Assembly (NCBI GenBank): GCA_944470555.2
Contig: OX104130.1
Location: 74,529,160 to 74,593,159, forward strand
Source of the DNA: Heterobilharzia americana
Taxonomy: Eukaryota > Platyhelminthes > Trematoda > Strigeidida > Schistosomatidae
Direction: 5' to 3'
Length of the DNA: 64,000 nt
Below are positions 1-10,499 of this stretch, one piece after another. The notes below the pieces were generated by a model. It did no database searches. It saw nothing but the letters and a program-made list of their open reading frames with translations, and was not told the DNA's origin. The first letter of the stretch is position 1; each line of letters starts with the position of its first letter. The position numbers and the translations under genes are program-made.

Positions 1-159
1 ATTAGATACATTTTCCAATATTTCCTTGTTTGGTTAAGTCATCTATCCATTAGATAAACAGTAACCTTCATGTGAATTACTTCTCTTTTATCACACATAA
101 AGTATAGATAATTATAATAAAGGGAATCAGGGAGGAAAAAAATCACAATATCCACTCAC

Positions 160-406
160 ATTCGTTATTTGTTTCACCATTATTCTGTCTAGTCACAAAT
201 AAGGTATTACACGCCAGCAGTAAATAGCATATGGCTGTGCTTAACAAAGCCCATTGAGATGCATCCAAACACCAGGATAAAAAGTCTGGGAACTTTGAAT
301 CTTGTATAATTATCCAAATATAATCCATAATAAGTAGTGTTAAAAAGATGATGGCAAAAATGAATCTGTATACTGTTAATGTGTTAGGACGATTAAGACG
401 TGTGTA
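160..406 (-). CDS. Internal exon of a multi-pass membrane protein
   Basis: An open 247-nt exon on the minus strand is bounded by a pyrimidine-rich acceptor (ending TTTTAG, just above 406) and a GTGAGT donor just below 160. It encodes about 82 residues starting YTRLNRPNTLTVYRF. Two hydrophobic stretches are clear: FIFAIIFLTLLIMDYIWIII near the start, and a second around LSTAICYLLLACNTLF. They are separated by a short aromatic loop, so two transmembrane helices are likely. The paired-helix layout with a basic N-terminal edge would fit the TMD0 part of an ABCC-type transporter, but I see no diagnostic motif, so this is only a guess. The rest of the gene would lie at lower coordinates, outside the window (downstream exons), and possibly above 406. 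Confidence 0.5.
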
Positions 407-476
407 CTAAAAGAAACACAAACAAGAAAACAAAAACGATTAGTAATCAATATTTTATAGAAACCAATAATTCTCA

Positions 477-478
<2 letters not shown>

Positions 479-531
<53 letters not shown>
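479..531. repeat. (TA)n microsatellite
   Basis: About 53 bp of uninterrupted alternating T and A. The length is probably polymorphic. Reading frames that cross it are not coding. Confidence 0.97.
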
Positions 532-533
<2 letters not shown>

Positions 534-554
534 TGTGTGATAACTAGACAGCAA

Positions 555-745
555 AATCGAAGTGGACTCAGAACCCTTGTATGCATTCGTGCAGTAGGCA
601 GCAATGAACAACATCTATTGTGTAAGGATTAGTGATACTGCCAGGCTGCCCAAACTTCGGTACGTGTGACAGAGTTCGAACTTATGCTTCATCGGTTGAA
701 AGTTTTCTGTCTAAACCAATAAGCCACAGCTCTAGACAGGACTTT
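555..745 (-). repeat. tRNA-derived SINE-like copy (family with GTGATACT body)
   Basis: Read on the minus strand, the right end is a tRNA-like head with an A-box-like stretch (TGGCTTATTGGTTTAGAC) and a B-box-like stretch (AGTTCGAACTC). A body follows with a recognisable AGTATCACT segment and the phrase that appears forward as GCAGTAGGCA. Other copies with the same order occur near 2045, 3535, 4255, 11590 and 38005. It is diverged and surely inactive. Confidence 0.65.
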
Positions 746-1271
746 CCCGAATATCAAGACTACGATTTCCTTCAAGTATCGCGGCTACAAACTGGACATC
801 AAGATATTGGATTGAAATAGCACAGTAACTTGATTAGACTTTGAAAACGTTAACAAAAGAATGACAACTAGTTAGCTTAATAATGACCTAATGATGTTTA
901 GAAGAAGGCTGAGGTTGACTTCATTGAGATATGGCAACAACTGCGTGTTCATCTGAATTATTTAGGGATGTGTAGGGCTCCTGATTTAGGGTCTATGAAA
1001 CTGAAATTAGTAATTCGTTTTTTAGGTGATCAATCGTAGCCATGCTTATTCACTATCACATGCAAATCTTAAAGATTGTATTACTAAGTATTCCTATCCT
1101 TTTTATTAACTTTTCTTCGATCAGTTACTTTCTTTATGCTGCTGATATCATGACTTTTGTTTTTTGTTTTCCTTACCACTGATTCTGCTTACCAGTTAAT
1201 GTGGTATTGTGAGATGTGGTAGCTTGGACCAATTTGGGATTCGTCAGATGGATGTGCCTGCACCCTAGTGA

Positions 1272-1346
1272 CTGGTGTTGTTCCGCCCAGGACTCGAACC
1301 GAGCACCCAGCATTTCCAACGCCAGTGTCATCCACTAGGCCACTGG
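1272..1346 (-). repeat. tRNA-like SINE head, minus strand
   Basis: The minus strand reads as a tRNA-like sequence: AGTGGCCTAGTGGATGACAC (A-box region), an anticodon-arm-like middle, and GGTTCGAGTCC (a perfect B box). It lies head to head with another tRNA-like unit that starts at about 1352. No intact acceptor stem can be folded, so it is a SINE head rather than a tRNA gene. Confidence 0.6.
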
Positions 1347-1351
1347 TCAGC

Positions 1352-1480
1352 AGTCGGGTCTCATAACTCAGTTGGTAAGGAATCGGGCCGGGAACTCGGT
1401 GGTCTCTGGTTCGAGTCCGACTACGGTCCAAACCTTCATTTCACCTTCAATCTCTACCACCCAGTATCAATACTAGTCTG
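1352..1480 (+). repeat. tRNA-like SINE, plus strand
   Basis: A tRNA-like head (CATAACTCAGTTGGT, then GGTTCGAGTCC) is followed by a tail that reads CTTCATTTCACC and then CCAGTATCAATAC. The same tail follows the unit at 1681 and resembles the one at 63560 (minus strand). This indicates one Pol III-derived SINE family. The A box is imperfect. Confidence 0.65.
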
Positions 1481-1680
1481 ACAAACTACGGCTACTTCAG
1501 ATGGTCAGAATGATAATCGATACGATGCTCCCCTTCTCTAATTTAGTTAGATTCCGATGAGAAGTCTTGAATAGGCAGCCAGTGGCAGTACGATCAAGAG
1601 ATAGTAACGCGTCACGAATTCACATGGTAGTGTGGCAAACCCATGGTGATTGAAGTGAAATAAAAACCTGGTCAGCAGTT

Positions 1681-1800
1681 GGGCCTCATAGCTCAGGTGG
1701 GGTAGAGCACCAGGCCGGAAATCCGGTGTTCGCTGGTTCTAATCCCTCTGTGGTCCAAATCTTCATTTCACCTACAATCATCATCCAGTACCGATACATA
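1681..1800 (+). repeat. tRNA-like SINE, plus strand
   Basis: GGCCTCATAGCTCAGGTGGG and the downstream GCTGGTTCTAATCCC resemble a tRNA A box and B box separated by a GGCCGGAAATCCGG hairpin in the anticodon-arm position. The tail (CTTCATTTCACCTACAATC) matches the copy at 1352. The unit looks better preserved than its neighbour, but the B box carries a substitution (GGTTCTAATCC). Confidence 0.7.
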
Positions 1801-2044
1801 ATCATTTGAAATCCAACGTTTTCGTGTACTTTCTGTTGACTATGACTTCATGGTTCCAGTTTTCATTCTCAGAGAAATTGCGACTGCTGGAGTTCTACTA
1901 TAGGAAGGCATCGATTTTCAGTACCGTTTGATTCTTAGTAATATTGTAAAAAAACCATACATCAGCAACTAATTCCTGATGTAAATCAGTGAGAAATATG
2001 GGACGATAGAAGACTATTTTGAGAAGGCTCAAGGTTTGGCATTA

Positions 2045-2200
2045 TCCAAGAATTCAAATGCACTCAGCACATTCATACAATAGGCAATGAGCAACATCTA
2101 TTTTGTGAGGGCTAGTGATACTACCTGGCTTCCCTCACCTTAGTAGATTGCGCGGTGTTCAAATATAGTGAGATGGTTAGTTCTCCGGTTTTTTTGCTGA
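2045..2200 (-). repeat. Degenerate SINE copy (GTGATACT family)
   Basis: Shares the order CATTCATACAATAGGCAATG, GTGAGGGCTAGTGATACTAC and CCTTAGTAG with the copies at 555 and 4255. The tRNA-like head is badly decayed. Confidence 0.5.
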
Positions 2201-2653
2201 TACTTTCGGCAGTATCAGCTAAAAAATATATAGGAACTGAGTACCAACGGTTTTTTTTCACATCTCATTAGCTAATTTACACTGAAGTTACTTTCCAGTT
2301 TGAAGAAAATATTATGACTATAAGCTACCTCGCTTGGGATTACATAATTCTGAGAAATATAAATGCAACTTAGCAACTATGTGCAGGTTTTTGCACTAGA
2401 CAATACTGATACTACCTATCTGTTTCAACCTCTGCAAGTGGTGAGTCAGGCTAAAACCTGTAACCTGCCAGTTGAAGGTCAAGTGGCTAAACCAATGAGC
2501 TTCACATACAAACCTCCTACAAGTGGATCAGTTTCATCGTTTATATTATTTTATTGGTGACGAGTTTTCACTTAGAAATAGGAGACTAAAATTACTTGAA
2601 AACAAGTTGACTTAGACTATTTTAGAATATTTCAATTCATGAACAGATATATC

Positions 2654-3163
2654 CAGTGCTCCCAGATTTCCTTTGTTCCTCCAAATGATGTCAGTTTACG
2701 ATGAATAACAACTTGAAATACTTCCAAATCCACACAACTCCCTCGAAATTCAATTGAACTGTTGCTCATTGGTGACTAGCTTCGAGAGGTATTCCCGAAG
2801 TTCCAATGAGAAGTCGTGACCGGTGGGGGCAAAGCCTGGTGGTTGTGAGGACAGTTACTCAGTGATCACACTGGGTGGCGGTTGCGCTATATCGTGAGCT
2901 AACACAAGTTGGAAATATGGACCACTGGATTCTGACCCAGTGGCTCAATGGTAACGTGCTGGCCACGGAACCTGAAGGTAGCGGGTCCGATCCCTGGCGG
3001 GGTCGTGAGTGCGCACTGCTGAGGAGTCCCATACTAGGATTAAACAGTTGACTGTCCAGTCCTCCCAGGTTTCCTTTGTTCCTCCAACTGATGTCAGTCT
3101 ACGATGAATAACAACTTGGGATATTTGCAAATCCGCACAACCCCCTCAAAATTGAATAGACAT
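2654..3163 (+). mobile_element. Hammerhead-bearing SINE (Sm-alpha type), partial tandem
   Basis: A repeat unit of about 403 bp runs from the CAGTGCTCCC at 2654 to the equivalent hammerhead cleavage position at 3056. It is followed by a second copy of the first ~105 bp (3057-3163), so the element has direct terminal repeats. Inside the unit, near 2935-3000, is a tRNA-like Pol III promoter region (CAGTGGCTCAATGGTAACG, then GGGTCCGATCCC). The hammerhead motif is at 3012-3060. Schistosomes are known to have such SINE-like satellite repeats with active hammerhead ribozymes (Sm-alpha). This copy's core is mutated. Confidence 0.75.
3012..3060 (+). ncRNA. Degenerate hammerhead ribozyme motif
   Basis: Stem I strand GCACTG is followed by the core CTGAGGA, stem II GTCC...GGAT, then TAAACAG where GAAACAG is expected, and a cleavage-type TC before CAGT. 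The invariant G of GAAA is replaced and there is an insertion before the cleavage site, so cleavage is unlikely. Confidence 0.6.
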
Positions 3164-3534
3164 GAGTTGAAAACATACTTTTAAAGAACAACTAATGTTA
3201 TTAAAAAGGCAACACATTTACCAATCACATCACAGTATAATTTGTTTTATTAAATCTGATACATGAAATCAATATCAGGATCATATGGAAATCAGCTGGA
3301 CCAGTATGTAATAAAAAACACTGCTTAGTTTTCTTTACTAATCAAAAGTCATTAAATATGATGACTACTTTTGCGACAAACCTGTTTCATCAGTTAATAA
3401 TAAAAATATGACCAATTAAGAAGGTAACTAGTGTTTATATAGCAAGTTGGCATATAGTTATCAATGAAAATTATTCATGGAAAAAGGAAACAGTTTTCAA
3501 AACATTCTGACTATGGTAATGAGCCAAGAATACC

Positions 3535-3725
3535 TTGAAAGAGATAATAATGCACTAACTATGCACATTTTTATGAATTAGCCAACAAGTTACACTTCAT
3601 TTGAATGCCAATGATACCTACTGCCTAGTTGCTCCAACCTGAATAGTCCCAGTAGAGCTCGAATGTATAACGTATTGGTTGACAATCAAACAACTGACGC
3701 TTAAGCCAGAGAAACAACGATTGCA
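3535..3725 (-). repeat. Degenerate SINE copy (GTGATACT family)
   Basis: Weak but collinear similarity to the copy at 4255: GAATTAGCCAACAAG, AATGATACCTACTGCC, and a decayed tRNA-like head that ends near TAAGCCAGAG. Confidence 0.4.
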
Positions 3726-4254
3726 AAGGAGAGAGACAGGTAGATAATAAGATGCCGGAGATTCAGAGCAAGATTAGCATCAAATCAGTCTGTGTCACTG
3801 CAATCAATTTAAAACTGTATTAAATATGAGCTGCAACCCTTAAGTTCGAACATTTTCAGGAACCACAAAAGGGAAGTCTTTACTTTCCTCTACGACTCAA
3901 ATTAAAAGAAACTTTGGCAAAGGATTTCCCCACATCGAAATTTCCAATAAACTGTTCGTGCTCCAGCCATTATCTAACGTGTTAACAAACAATGATTCAG
4001 TATATGCGGCGAATATCCGTATACAAATCTACGAGTTTACATTCAGTTTGTTATAGTGAGTAGGAAGGCGGTTACCTTGAAACATACTTTTGTATACTCT
4101 TATTGCATTCATTTCCTATTCATCTGCGCTTTCCATGCTGCTGTGAATTGAAGTAACTCGAAGTAATGCGTTTTTGTGCTACGATCAATATTCACCTATC
4201 TGTCTGTCCCAATCCAGTGATAAACACCGACTTTCGCATTCGAAATGAAAAAAA

Positions 4255-4440
4255 AAGAAATGGACTCGGTAACCTTGTGCACGTTCGTGCAGTAAGCGAT
4301 GAGTCACATATTATTTGAGGGTCAGTGATACTACCTGGCTATCCAAACCTTGGTAGGTCGACTTGAGTTCGGACTCGTGACCCAAACGTTTAAAACCGAC
4401 TAACTAAACAAATATGCCACAGCTCCAGATTTGCGTTAAG
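4255..4440 (-). repeat. SINE copy (GTGATACT family)
   Basis: Contains the family phrases CTTGTGCACGTTCGTGCAG, GTCAGTGATACTACC and CCTTGGTAGGTCGA. The minus strand head reads GAGCTGTGGCATATTTGTTT. It is clearly related to the copies at 555 and 38005. Confidence 0.6.
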
Positions 4441-4959
4441 CCATCCGCTTTCATGAAAAGATACCTGTCGTGTGAAAGCAGAAAACAGGACCTTGTTGAT
4501 AAACAATTGGAACTCATGGATGCAAGACAGCATTTCTAGAGGATGTACTCATCCTGACCGCAAGCGCGTTAGAACGTTTGGTTGACAATCAAGAGACGAA
4601 GGGTGTACAGACTTTTGTTGGATACAGACCAGTTATTATTTTCAATTCCCATAGTTAATGCTGTGTGAAAGAAGGGTTCGGTTACTATTTGAGGTTTCCG
4701 ATGGTAAGTGATGAATAATCTTCAGTGCATTGGTCTTAACTATGTGACCACTACCGACCAAATGCGATAATACTGATGTTCTTATCGATTTATTCTCTCT
4801 TCCCTAACCATGAAGTTAGATGTCCAACAATACTACGTTAACGTAGCTAGTATCTCACCCTTTATAACTTACTCCACAGATAAAGTCAGGTGAGCGACAA
4901 CGATCAGTCGGCTGGTGAATAATTAGCAAAGCTTAGCAGTATAAAAAACTACTCTTAAT

Positions 4960-5345
4960 GGGTTTTCGAACAGCAGATTAGATGCATGGATCATTTCACT
5001 TATTTGGAAAGCAGTATCAAGCCTAAATGGTTCGTTAGTGAAGATATCTTAAGGTAGATATGAAAAGCGTTCCCTATCTTTTGTTGCAATGTAGTATACG
5101 ACTGCCAATCAAAGGCTGTGTGATGCACAGTAGGCTTCCTCTTCCTCATTTACAGCTGTCAGACATGGCCATTGAGGGTAAAATGGCACGGAATTACGCC
5201 TTTTTCGATGATGTTTCTCCATACCACTCCAAACATATGGTAGAATCACAACGTCCGAAACCCTGAGATTGGTCGTAGAGTGCTAACTAAAGAAGGCAAG
5301 TAAGTCAGTGAGATGATAACCTTGAGCTGACCGAGGTGACTCCAA
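4960..5345 (+). pseudogene. SR2-like (RTE clade) LINE, 3' pol fragment
   Basis: Conceptual translation near 4980 gives CMDHFTYLESSIKP and, further on, IRLPIKGCVMHS and EIGRRVLTKEGK. These match the C-terminal region of RTE/SR2-type LINE polyproteins (typical wording VDHFTYLGSSI, IRLSIKGRVY and VRRRVLG). Stops and frameshifts separate the pieces. The fragment ends where the RTE copy beginning near 5373 is inserted. Confidence 0.6.
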
Positions 5346-5593
5346 TATGCGTTACGTAGATTAAGTTGTTAACCTCGCCTGGTTTACTAGTTCACTAGTT
5401 ACTAACCATTCCTAAGCCCCCATAAAGAGGGAAGGTTGGGCATACGGCTAGCAACCCTAGCCCGTAAAACAAATCTAACAGCTAAACAAACTTCAAAGCA
5501 CAAACAAAATATAAAAAATAATAACTAAATTATTCCTCCCTGGAATCGGAGAGGCGAAATGACGCCAGTTGGTAAAAGCCTTCAGCAAGCCAA

Positions 5594-6300
5594 TTGACCG
5601 ATGTGTCCTCGCTTCTCTCGATGAAAGCGAAAGTAAACGTGGGGACATGGAATCTTCGCACCATGTTTCAACCTAGCAACGCTGCCCAGATTGCAAACAA
5701 GATGAAGAGGTATCACATTGAAGTGATTGGAATTTGCAAAAGCAGATGGAATGGAAGTGGACTCTCCAAACTGTACACTGAAGAATCAGTAATCTACTCC
5801 GATATTATCACCCACACGACAACCACCAGCACACTCAGTTTTCCAGTGGCTATCATCATGTCCCCAACACCATCGAAGGCTCTCTCTCATACAGTGGGAA
5901 CCAATCTACTCACGCAGGATCATGACAGCAACATTCAACTCAAAACGAAGGAAAGTCACAACCGTACAATGCTACACTACGCACCTACAAATAATGCAGA
6001 GCAAGAGAAAAAGCAGTAATCCGACAGACAACTGCAATCAACATTAAACAAGACCCCATCCCAGTTGGCGACATCAAAATTATAATAAGTGGTGTGACAT
6101 GAATGCCAAACTGGCAGCAGACAACACAGGAAGAGAACTAACCATGGGTCGAGAAGCACTCGCTGAGGTAATGAACGACAATGGAGAATTGTTTGCAGAA
6201 TTCTGTGCATTCAACCATTTGGTGATTCGAGGCACTGTGCTCAAGCACAAGGATATCCACAAAGCGACATGCATTTCACCATTCACCAAAACGACACACT
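5594..6300 (+). pseudogene. RTE endonuclease domain, frameshifted
   Basis: From MTDVSSLLSMK the frame gives VNVGTWNLRTMF, then IANKMKRYHIEVIGICKSRW and NGSGLSK. This is the N-terminus of an APE-like endonuclease of RTE LINEs, which nicks target DNA for target-primed reverse transcription. The frame stops at 6019. Another frame continues from about 6080 with MNAKLAADNTGRELTMGREA, then FAEFCAFNHLVIRGT (the catalytic D of D-N-A-K is changed in register here: the usual DFNAK-like motif reads MNAK). The same region is a single 235-codon frame in copy 2 at 42937-43644. Confidence 0.75.
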
Positions 6301-6959
6301 AAAAATCAGATCGACTTCATCTCAATCTCAAGAAAGTGGGGACACAGCCCACTCGACACAACGTCAAGAAGAGGAGCAGATGTAGGTCCACACATCTCAC
6401 TATCTAGTCCATAGAACCTTCAAAATCAAGTTAAAAGCCTTCAAGTCAAGAAAGCTGGTGATAGACCACAGTTCAAGTTCAACACCCAGAACGGAAACTC
6501 AATTCAAGGACAAAACTACAAAGAAAATCTCCACGGCAGCCAGCCATCAACACAAAATGGGAGATATCGAGCAACATCCTTGAAGAAACCTGTGTGGAAG
6601 AACACTGGAAGAGCACTCTTTGAAAGACATGTGGAAAGAAACCTGCACAACAGTATTAGGAAGGAAGAAGAAAGAAGATAAGGAATGCATCTCGACAGAC
6701 ACATGGAACCTGATACAAGAGGGAGAGGAGGATGGTGAAACACAAGATAAACCAGTGCAAGGATGCACAACGACAACAGGAACTCAGTACAATGTATAAA
6801 ACACTACACTGCACAAAAATGTGAAGAAGAGTGCACGCAAACACAAAACACACTTCTACGACACAGTGGCAAGTGAAGCACAACAGGCTGCAGGCTGCAT
6901 GTAGCAGAGACCTGACAACATTCTATCAAATAACCAGGTTACCTGCTGTCTCCGAGGCA

Positions 6960-8290
6960 AGAGATCAACACAGTGCACATGAAACCAATAAAACATGATG
7001 AAGGAAATGTAATCACTAAAGAAGAGAAACAAAGAAAACGATGGGTTGACCACTTCAAAAAGCTCTTGAATCGACCACCACCACCACCTGCACTTCGTCC
7101 ACAAATACCACCTGCAGCCCAGCCCAGCTCAGCCCAGCACAACCCAGCCACAGAACCACAACTGAACATAAATCCTCCAACAAAAGTAGAAGTCCTGAAT
7201 GCCATAAAGCTACTGAAATGTGGGAAACAGCAGGACCAGATGGAATCCCACCACAAGCACTGAGAACACACGCAGAAACAACAGCACACATGCTCACACC
7301 ACACCACTATTGCAGAACGTGTGGAAGGAAGGGAAGGCACCTGCCCATTGATTGGAAGAAGGGTTACCTAGTCAAACTCCCGAAGAAGGGAGATCTCAGT
7401 GTTTGCAAGAACTGACGCCGAATCACTCTCCTGTCCACCCAAAGCAAGCAAAATATTAAGCCGCATCATCCTGGAGAGGCCAAACGATGCACTGCATTCA
7501 AAACTACGACCCGAAAAGGCTGGCTGACTTCAGGAAGTACAAATCATATGCCGACCAAATGGCAACGCTTCGCATCATCATGGAACAGAGTATAGAATGG
7601 CAGTCAACTCTACACCTCACCTCAACTTCATCGACTTTGAGAAGGCCTTTGACAGCGTCGACCGACAGGTAATTTGGAAACTGCTTCAATACCACGGAAT
7701 ACCACAAACCTTTATCAGCCTCGTTCAACAACTATATGAAGACGCCACATGCCGGCCAAGTAATTCACAATGGGAAGCTCAGTGATGCTTTTGAAGTGAA
7801 GACAGGAGTGAAACAAGGCTGCTGTCTACTATCACCCATGATATTCCTGATTGTGGTCGACTGGACTGGTTCATGCAGCAAACAGTGGGAGCGAGAAGTG
7901 GGGGATACGCTGGCTGGATTGTGGAAGAGAACCTAGAAGATCTGGATTTCGCCAACGATGACTTGTGCCTGATGTCACACAAACTTGAAGATCTACAGGT
8001 GAAAACTAACAAGTTGACAGAAGGGGCGGCGAAGACGGGACTTCAAGTGAATATAGAGAAGACAGAAGTGATGAAGATACCACACCAATAACTCCAACAA
8101 CAACAACAAACTCCAGTCACCATCAACGGGAGAAACTTAAAGGAAGTAACCTCCTTCACCTGTGTAGGGAGCACTATTTCAACTACAGGCGGCACAGGCA
8201 CAGACGAGGATGTCAAAGTCAGAATCGGAAAAGCAAGACAGGCGTTCATTAGCCTGAAACCAGTGTGGAGATCTTCTGCACTCAGCATAA
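6960..8290 (+). pseudogene. RTE reverse transcriptase, frameshifted
   Basis: Recognisable pieces are RKRWVDHFKKLLNRPPPPPA (linker), ETAGPDGIPPQAL, LIDFEKAFDSVDRQVIWKLL (RT block A, with the catalytic D in the F-D pair), GVKQGCCLLSPMIFLIVVDW (block B), and DLDFANDDLCLMSHKLEDLQ, where the catalytic FADD box is FAND-D. They fall in at least four frames. The family's role is to reverse-transcribe its own RNA at the nick made by the endonuclease. The changed FADD box and the frameshifts mean no activity. Confidence 0.8.
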
Positions 8291-8704
8291 AGCGTGAACA
8301 ACATCCGGATTTTCAACACCAACGTCAGGTCAGTGCTTCTGTATGGTTCAGAGACTTAGCACGTTACGAAAGGGATTTCCAATAAACTACAGACATTCAT
8401 CAACAACTGCTTACGCTCACTTGGTACTGAAGCTCAGATGGCCAGAAAGAATAAGCAACAAGGAAATCTGACGACGAACCAACCAACAACATTTCACTCA
8501 ACAAATATGCAGTGGAAGGAAGTGGAGATGTATTGTACTGGGCATACGCTGAGAAGGCCGACTGGGGACATCATGCGTTAGGCCCTCGAGTGGAATCCCC
8601 ATGGGAAGCGATGAGTTGGACGTCCGAGGGTGATATGGAGGAGATCGTGTGAGGAGGAAATGAGAACTTGTGGGCTGCCGTGGAGCCAGGTTCAAAAGAT
8701 TTCT

Positions 8705-8893
8705 TAAAACAAACAATGTGAGAGAAGAAATATTTCTTTTCAATTAGTTCCTCATCAATGGCTCTACATTAATATAGCATTTTCAAACGTAAAATTACAT
8801 ACCAATCTAGTGGTGAGAGTTGTTTAATGAAAGGTTATTAATCTCAAAGTATCGAGAAGGTGATAATTGATCAGGTAATTAAGACAGCGAACT
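8705..8893 (+). repeat. Left inverted arm of the Penelope-like element
   Basis: The sequence from TAAAACAAACAATGTGAG to AATTAAGACAG is the reverse complement of 10263-10451 with only a few differences. Such pseudo-LTR arms are typical of Penelope-like elements. Confidence 0.9.
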
Positions 8894-8899
8894 GGAAAA

Positions 8900-10011
8900 G
8901 AGAAACATAGAAATCGGAATTACGGCATCCACCATCAAAGAGCTTCTCTTACGATGTACAATGAATGTACACTTTCTCTTCAATAAGGAGTTCTATAGAC
9001 AGTCAGACGGTGTCGCTATGGGGTCACCACTAAGCCCAATCTTAGCGGATTTCTTCTTAGCAAAATTAGAAAATGGCCCTCTGGAAAGCATCATAAGCGG
9101 GTTAGAATTTTATTGCCGTTATGTAGATGATACATTCTTGATTGTGAATAATGAGGATCATACTGAGTGAATTCAATGGCGTCCACCTTCACTATTGAAA
9201 CAGAAAGTGACGACAGCATCACCTTCTTAGATGTCCGATTGACAAGGAAGGTGGATGGAACTATAAAAAGAAGTTTGTATCGGAAACCAACGTCAACAGG
9301 TCAATACACCCACTTCTTGAGTTTCGTCCCCTTGCAATATAAACGAAATCTCGTTAAATGTTTGGTCCATCGGGCGAAGAGCTTCAAATTATCCACGATC
9401 TACTCAGTAGTAATGGATATCCAGAAACGTTCCTGGCTAAAAATATGAACACATCCAATATGAAAACCAGAATGCCTACAGTCTCCAAGAAACCATTGTT
9501 CCTAAGACTACAATTTCGAGGTGACATCATCAGCGAAATTGTGACACAACGCTTAAGAAATGCCATAAGAAGATCATTTAATGCCGCCAAGTTATGTTGT
9601 GTTTTCTACAGCCGGCCGATGATGACCACACGAACTAAAGACAGACTCCCTGACTTCTCCTCTTCTATGTGCATTTACCAGTTCAACTGCTCCTGTGGAG
9701 CTAGTTACATTGGACGTACAGTTAGGCAAGTCCGTCGTCGAATCGCCGAGCATCATCCTTCATGGCTAAGTAAGGGGGAAACCAGACTGACACGAAGCTC
9801 AATACTCTCTCATCTGATTGACACCGGCCACCGAGTTAACATTCATAATGCCTTTAAAGTTATTTATCACATTCCTTCTCACCTCACCCATCCTCTACGA
9901 GTTCGTCTTTTACATACAGCAGAAGCCATAGGAATCCACCTACACAAGCCAAGTCTGTGTGTTCAGAAGAGATTCGTACAGCCTCTTTCTTTGCCTTGGC
10001 CATCTGTATAG
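8900..10011 (+). pseudogene. Penelope-like RT (C-terminal part) plus GIY-YIG endonuclease
   Basis: From about 8900 the translation reads STIKELLLRCT, then FNKEFYRQSDGVAMGSPLSP (RT motif of Penelope-like elements) and FYCRYVDDTFLIV (catalytic YVDD box). The frame shifts near 9167 (SDDSITFLDVRLTRKVDG, LYRKPTSTGQYTHF) and again near 9360-9440 (SSNGYPETFL). The last frame holds a zinc-knuckle-like CIYQFNCSCGASYIGRTVRQ, the GIY-YIG start, then RIAEHHPSWL and SSILSHLIDTGH. The protein would make and cut its own insertion site. The N-terminal RT fingers are missing. The GIY-YIG part (9358-10011, 217 codons) is open to its stop. Confidence 0.88.
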
Positions 10012-10262
10012 CTCATTTATTACAACAAGACTCTTCATTTCATCCACCACACAATTCACTATAACTAATATTTTAATAGCTCCATTATTATTATTATTAC
10101 AGACTTAACCATCTTTCTCTCCCCCTACTGTCTCTAATTACCGTCAACAATTTACCATTTTACGTAACAGTTCATTTTTGCTCTTTAGTTATCATTATAC
10201 AAAATATCAATTATGTAAGAACCTGTTCACAAAATCTTTCTACGATAATTAATCTTTGCTTT

Positions 10263-10451
10263 AGTTAACTGTCTTAATTACCTGATCAATTATCACCTTC
10301 TTGATACTTTGAGATTGATAACCTTTCATTGAACAACTCTCACCACTAGATTGGTATGTAATTTTACGTTTGAAAATGCTATATTAGTGTAGAGCCATTG
10401 ATGAGGAACTAATTGAAAAGAAATATTTCTTCGCTCACATTGTTTGTTTTA
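10263..10451 (-). repeat. Right inverted arm of the Penelope-like element
   Basis: Reverse-complement partner of 8705-8893. A further 36 bp lie between its outer end and the right target duplication, an extension that the left side lacks. Confidence 0.9.
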
Positions 10452-10499
10452 CTAAATGTCTAAATGGGAATTTTCGCATTACTGAAATCAAAAGATTTC

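Larger units (their letters stand above)
5373..8703 (+). mobile_element. Near full-length RTE-type LINE, copy 1 (5' part, split by a Penelope element)
   Basis: The element starts at AACCTCGCCTGG, the same 5' sequence as copy 2 (minus strand, near 43868). It carries, in order, an apurinic-type endonuclease region, a proline-rich linker, a reverse transcriptase and a C-terminal region, and is split at 8703 by a Penelope-like element. Its last ~60 bp resume at 10500 and end in a TAA-rich tail. Without the insertion the copy is about 3.39 kb, a normal RTE length. All reading frames are broken by stops and frameshifts, so it is dead. Confidence 0.85.
8704..10487 (+). mobile_element. Penelope-like retroelement inserted in RTE copy 1
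   Basis: A 1.78-kb insertion is flanked by a perfect 12-bp target duplication TCAAAAGATTTC (8692-8703 and 10488-10499), which is normal RTE sequence in the other copies. It has 189-bp inverted arms at 8705-8893 and 10263-10451. Between them lie the RT palm remnant and a GIY-YIG endonuclease. Penelope-like elements are known for GIY-YIG endonucleases and for tandem or inverted terminal repeats. The ORF begins in the middle of the RT, so the element was 5'-truncated when inserted. The remaining frames have two frameshifts. Confidence 0.88.

Noticed and set aside
1681..1775. Functional tRNA gene.
   Set aside because: The acceptor stem does not pair and the T-arm has mismatches. The shared tail with other copies shows a SINE.
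6516..7340. Long minus-strand frames rich in Ser, Cys, Leu and Phe.
   Set aside because: They are the reverse-strand shadow of the RTE linker and RT region; the plus strand carries the real motifs. The same applies to 41910-42708 (+) over RTE copy 2.
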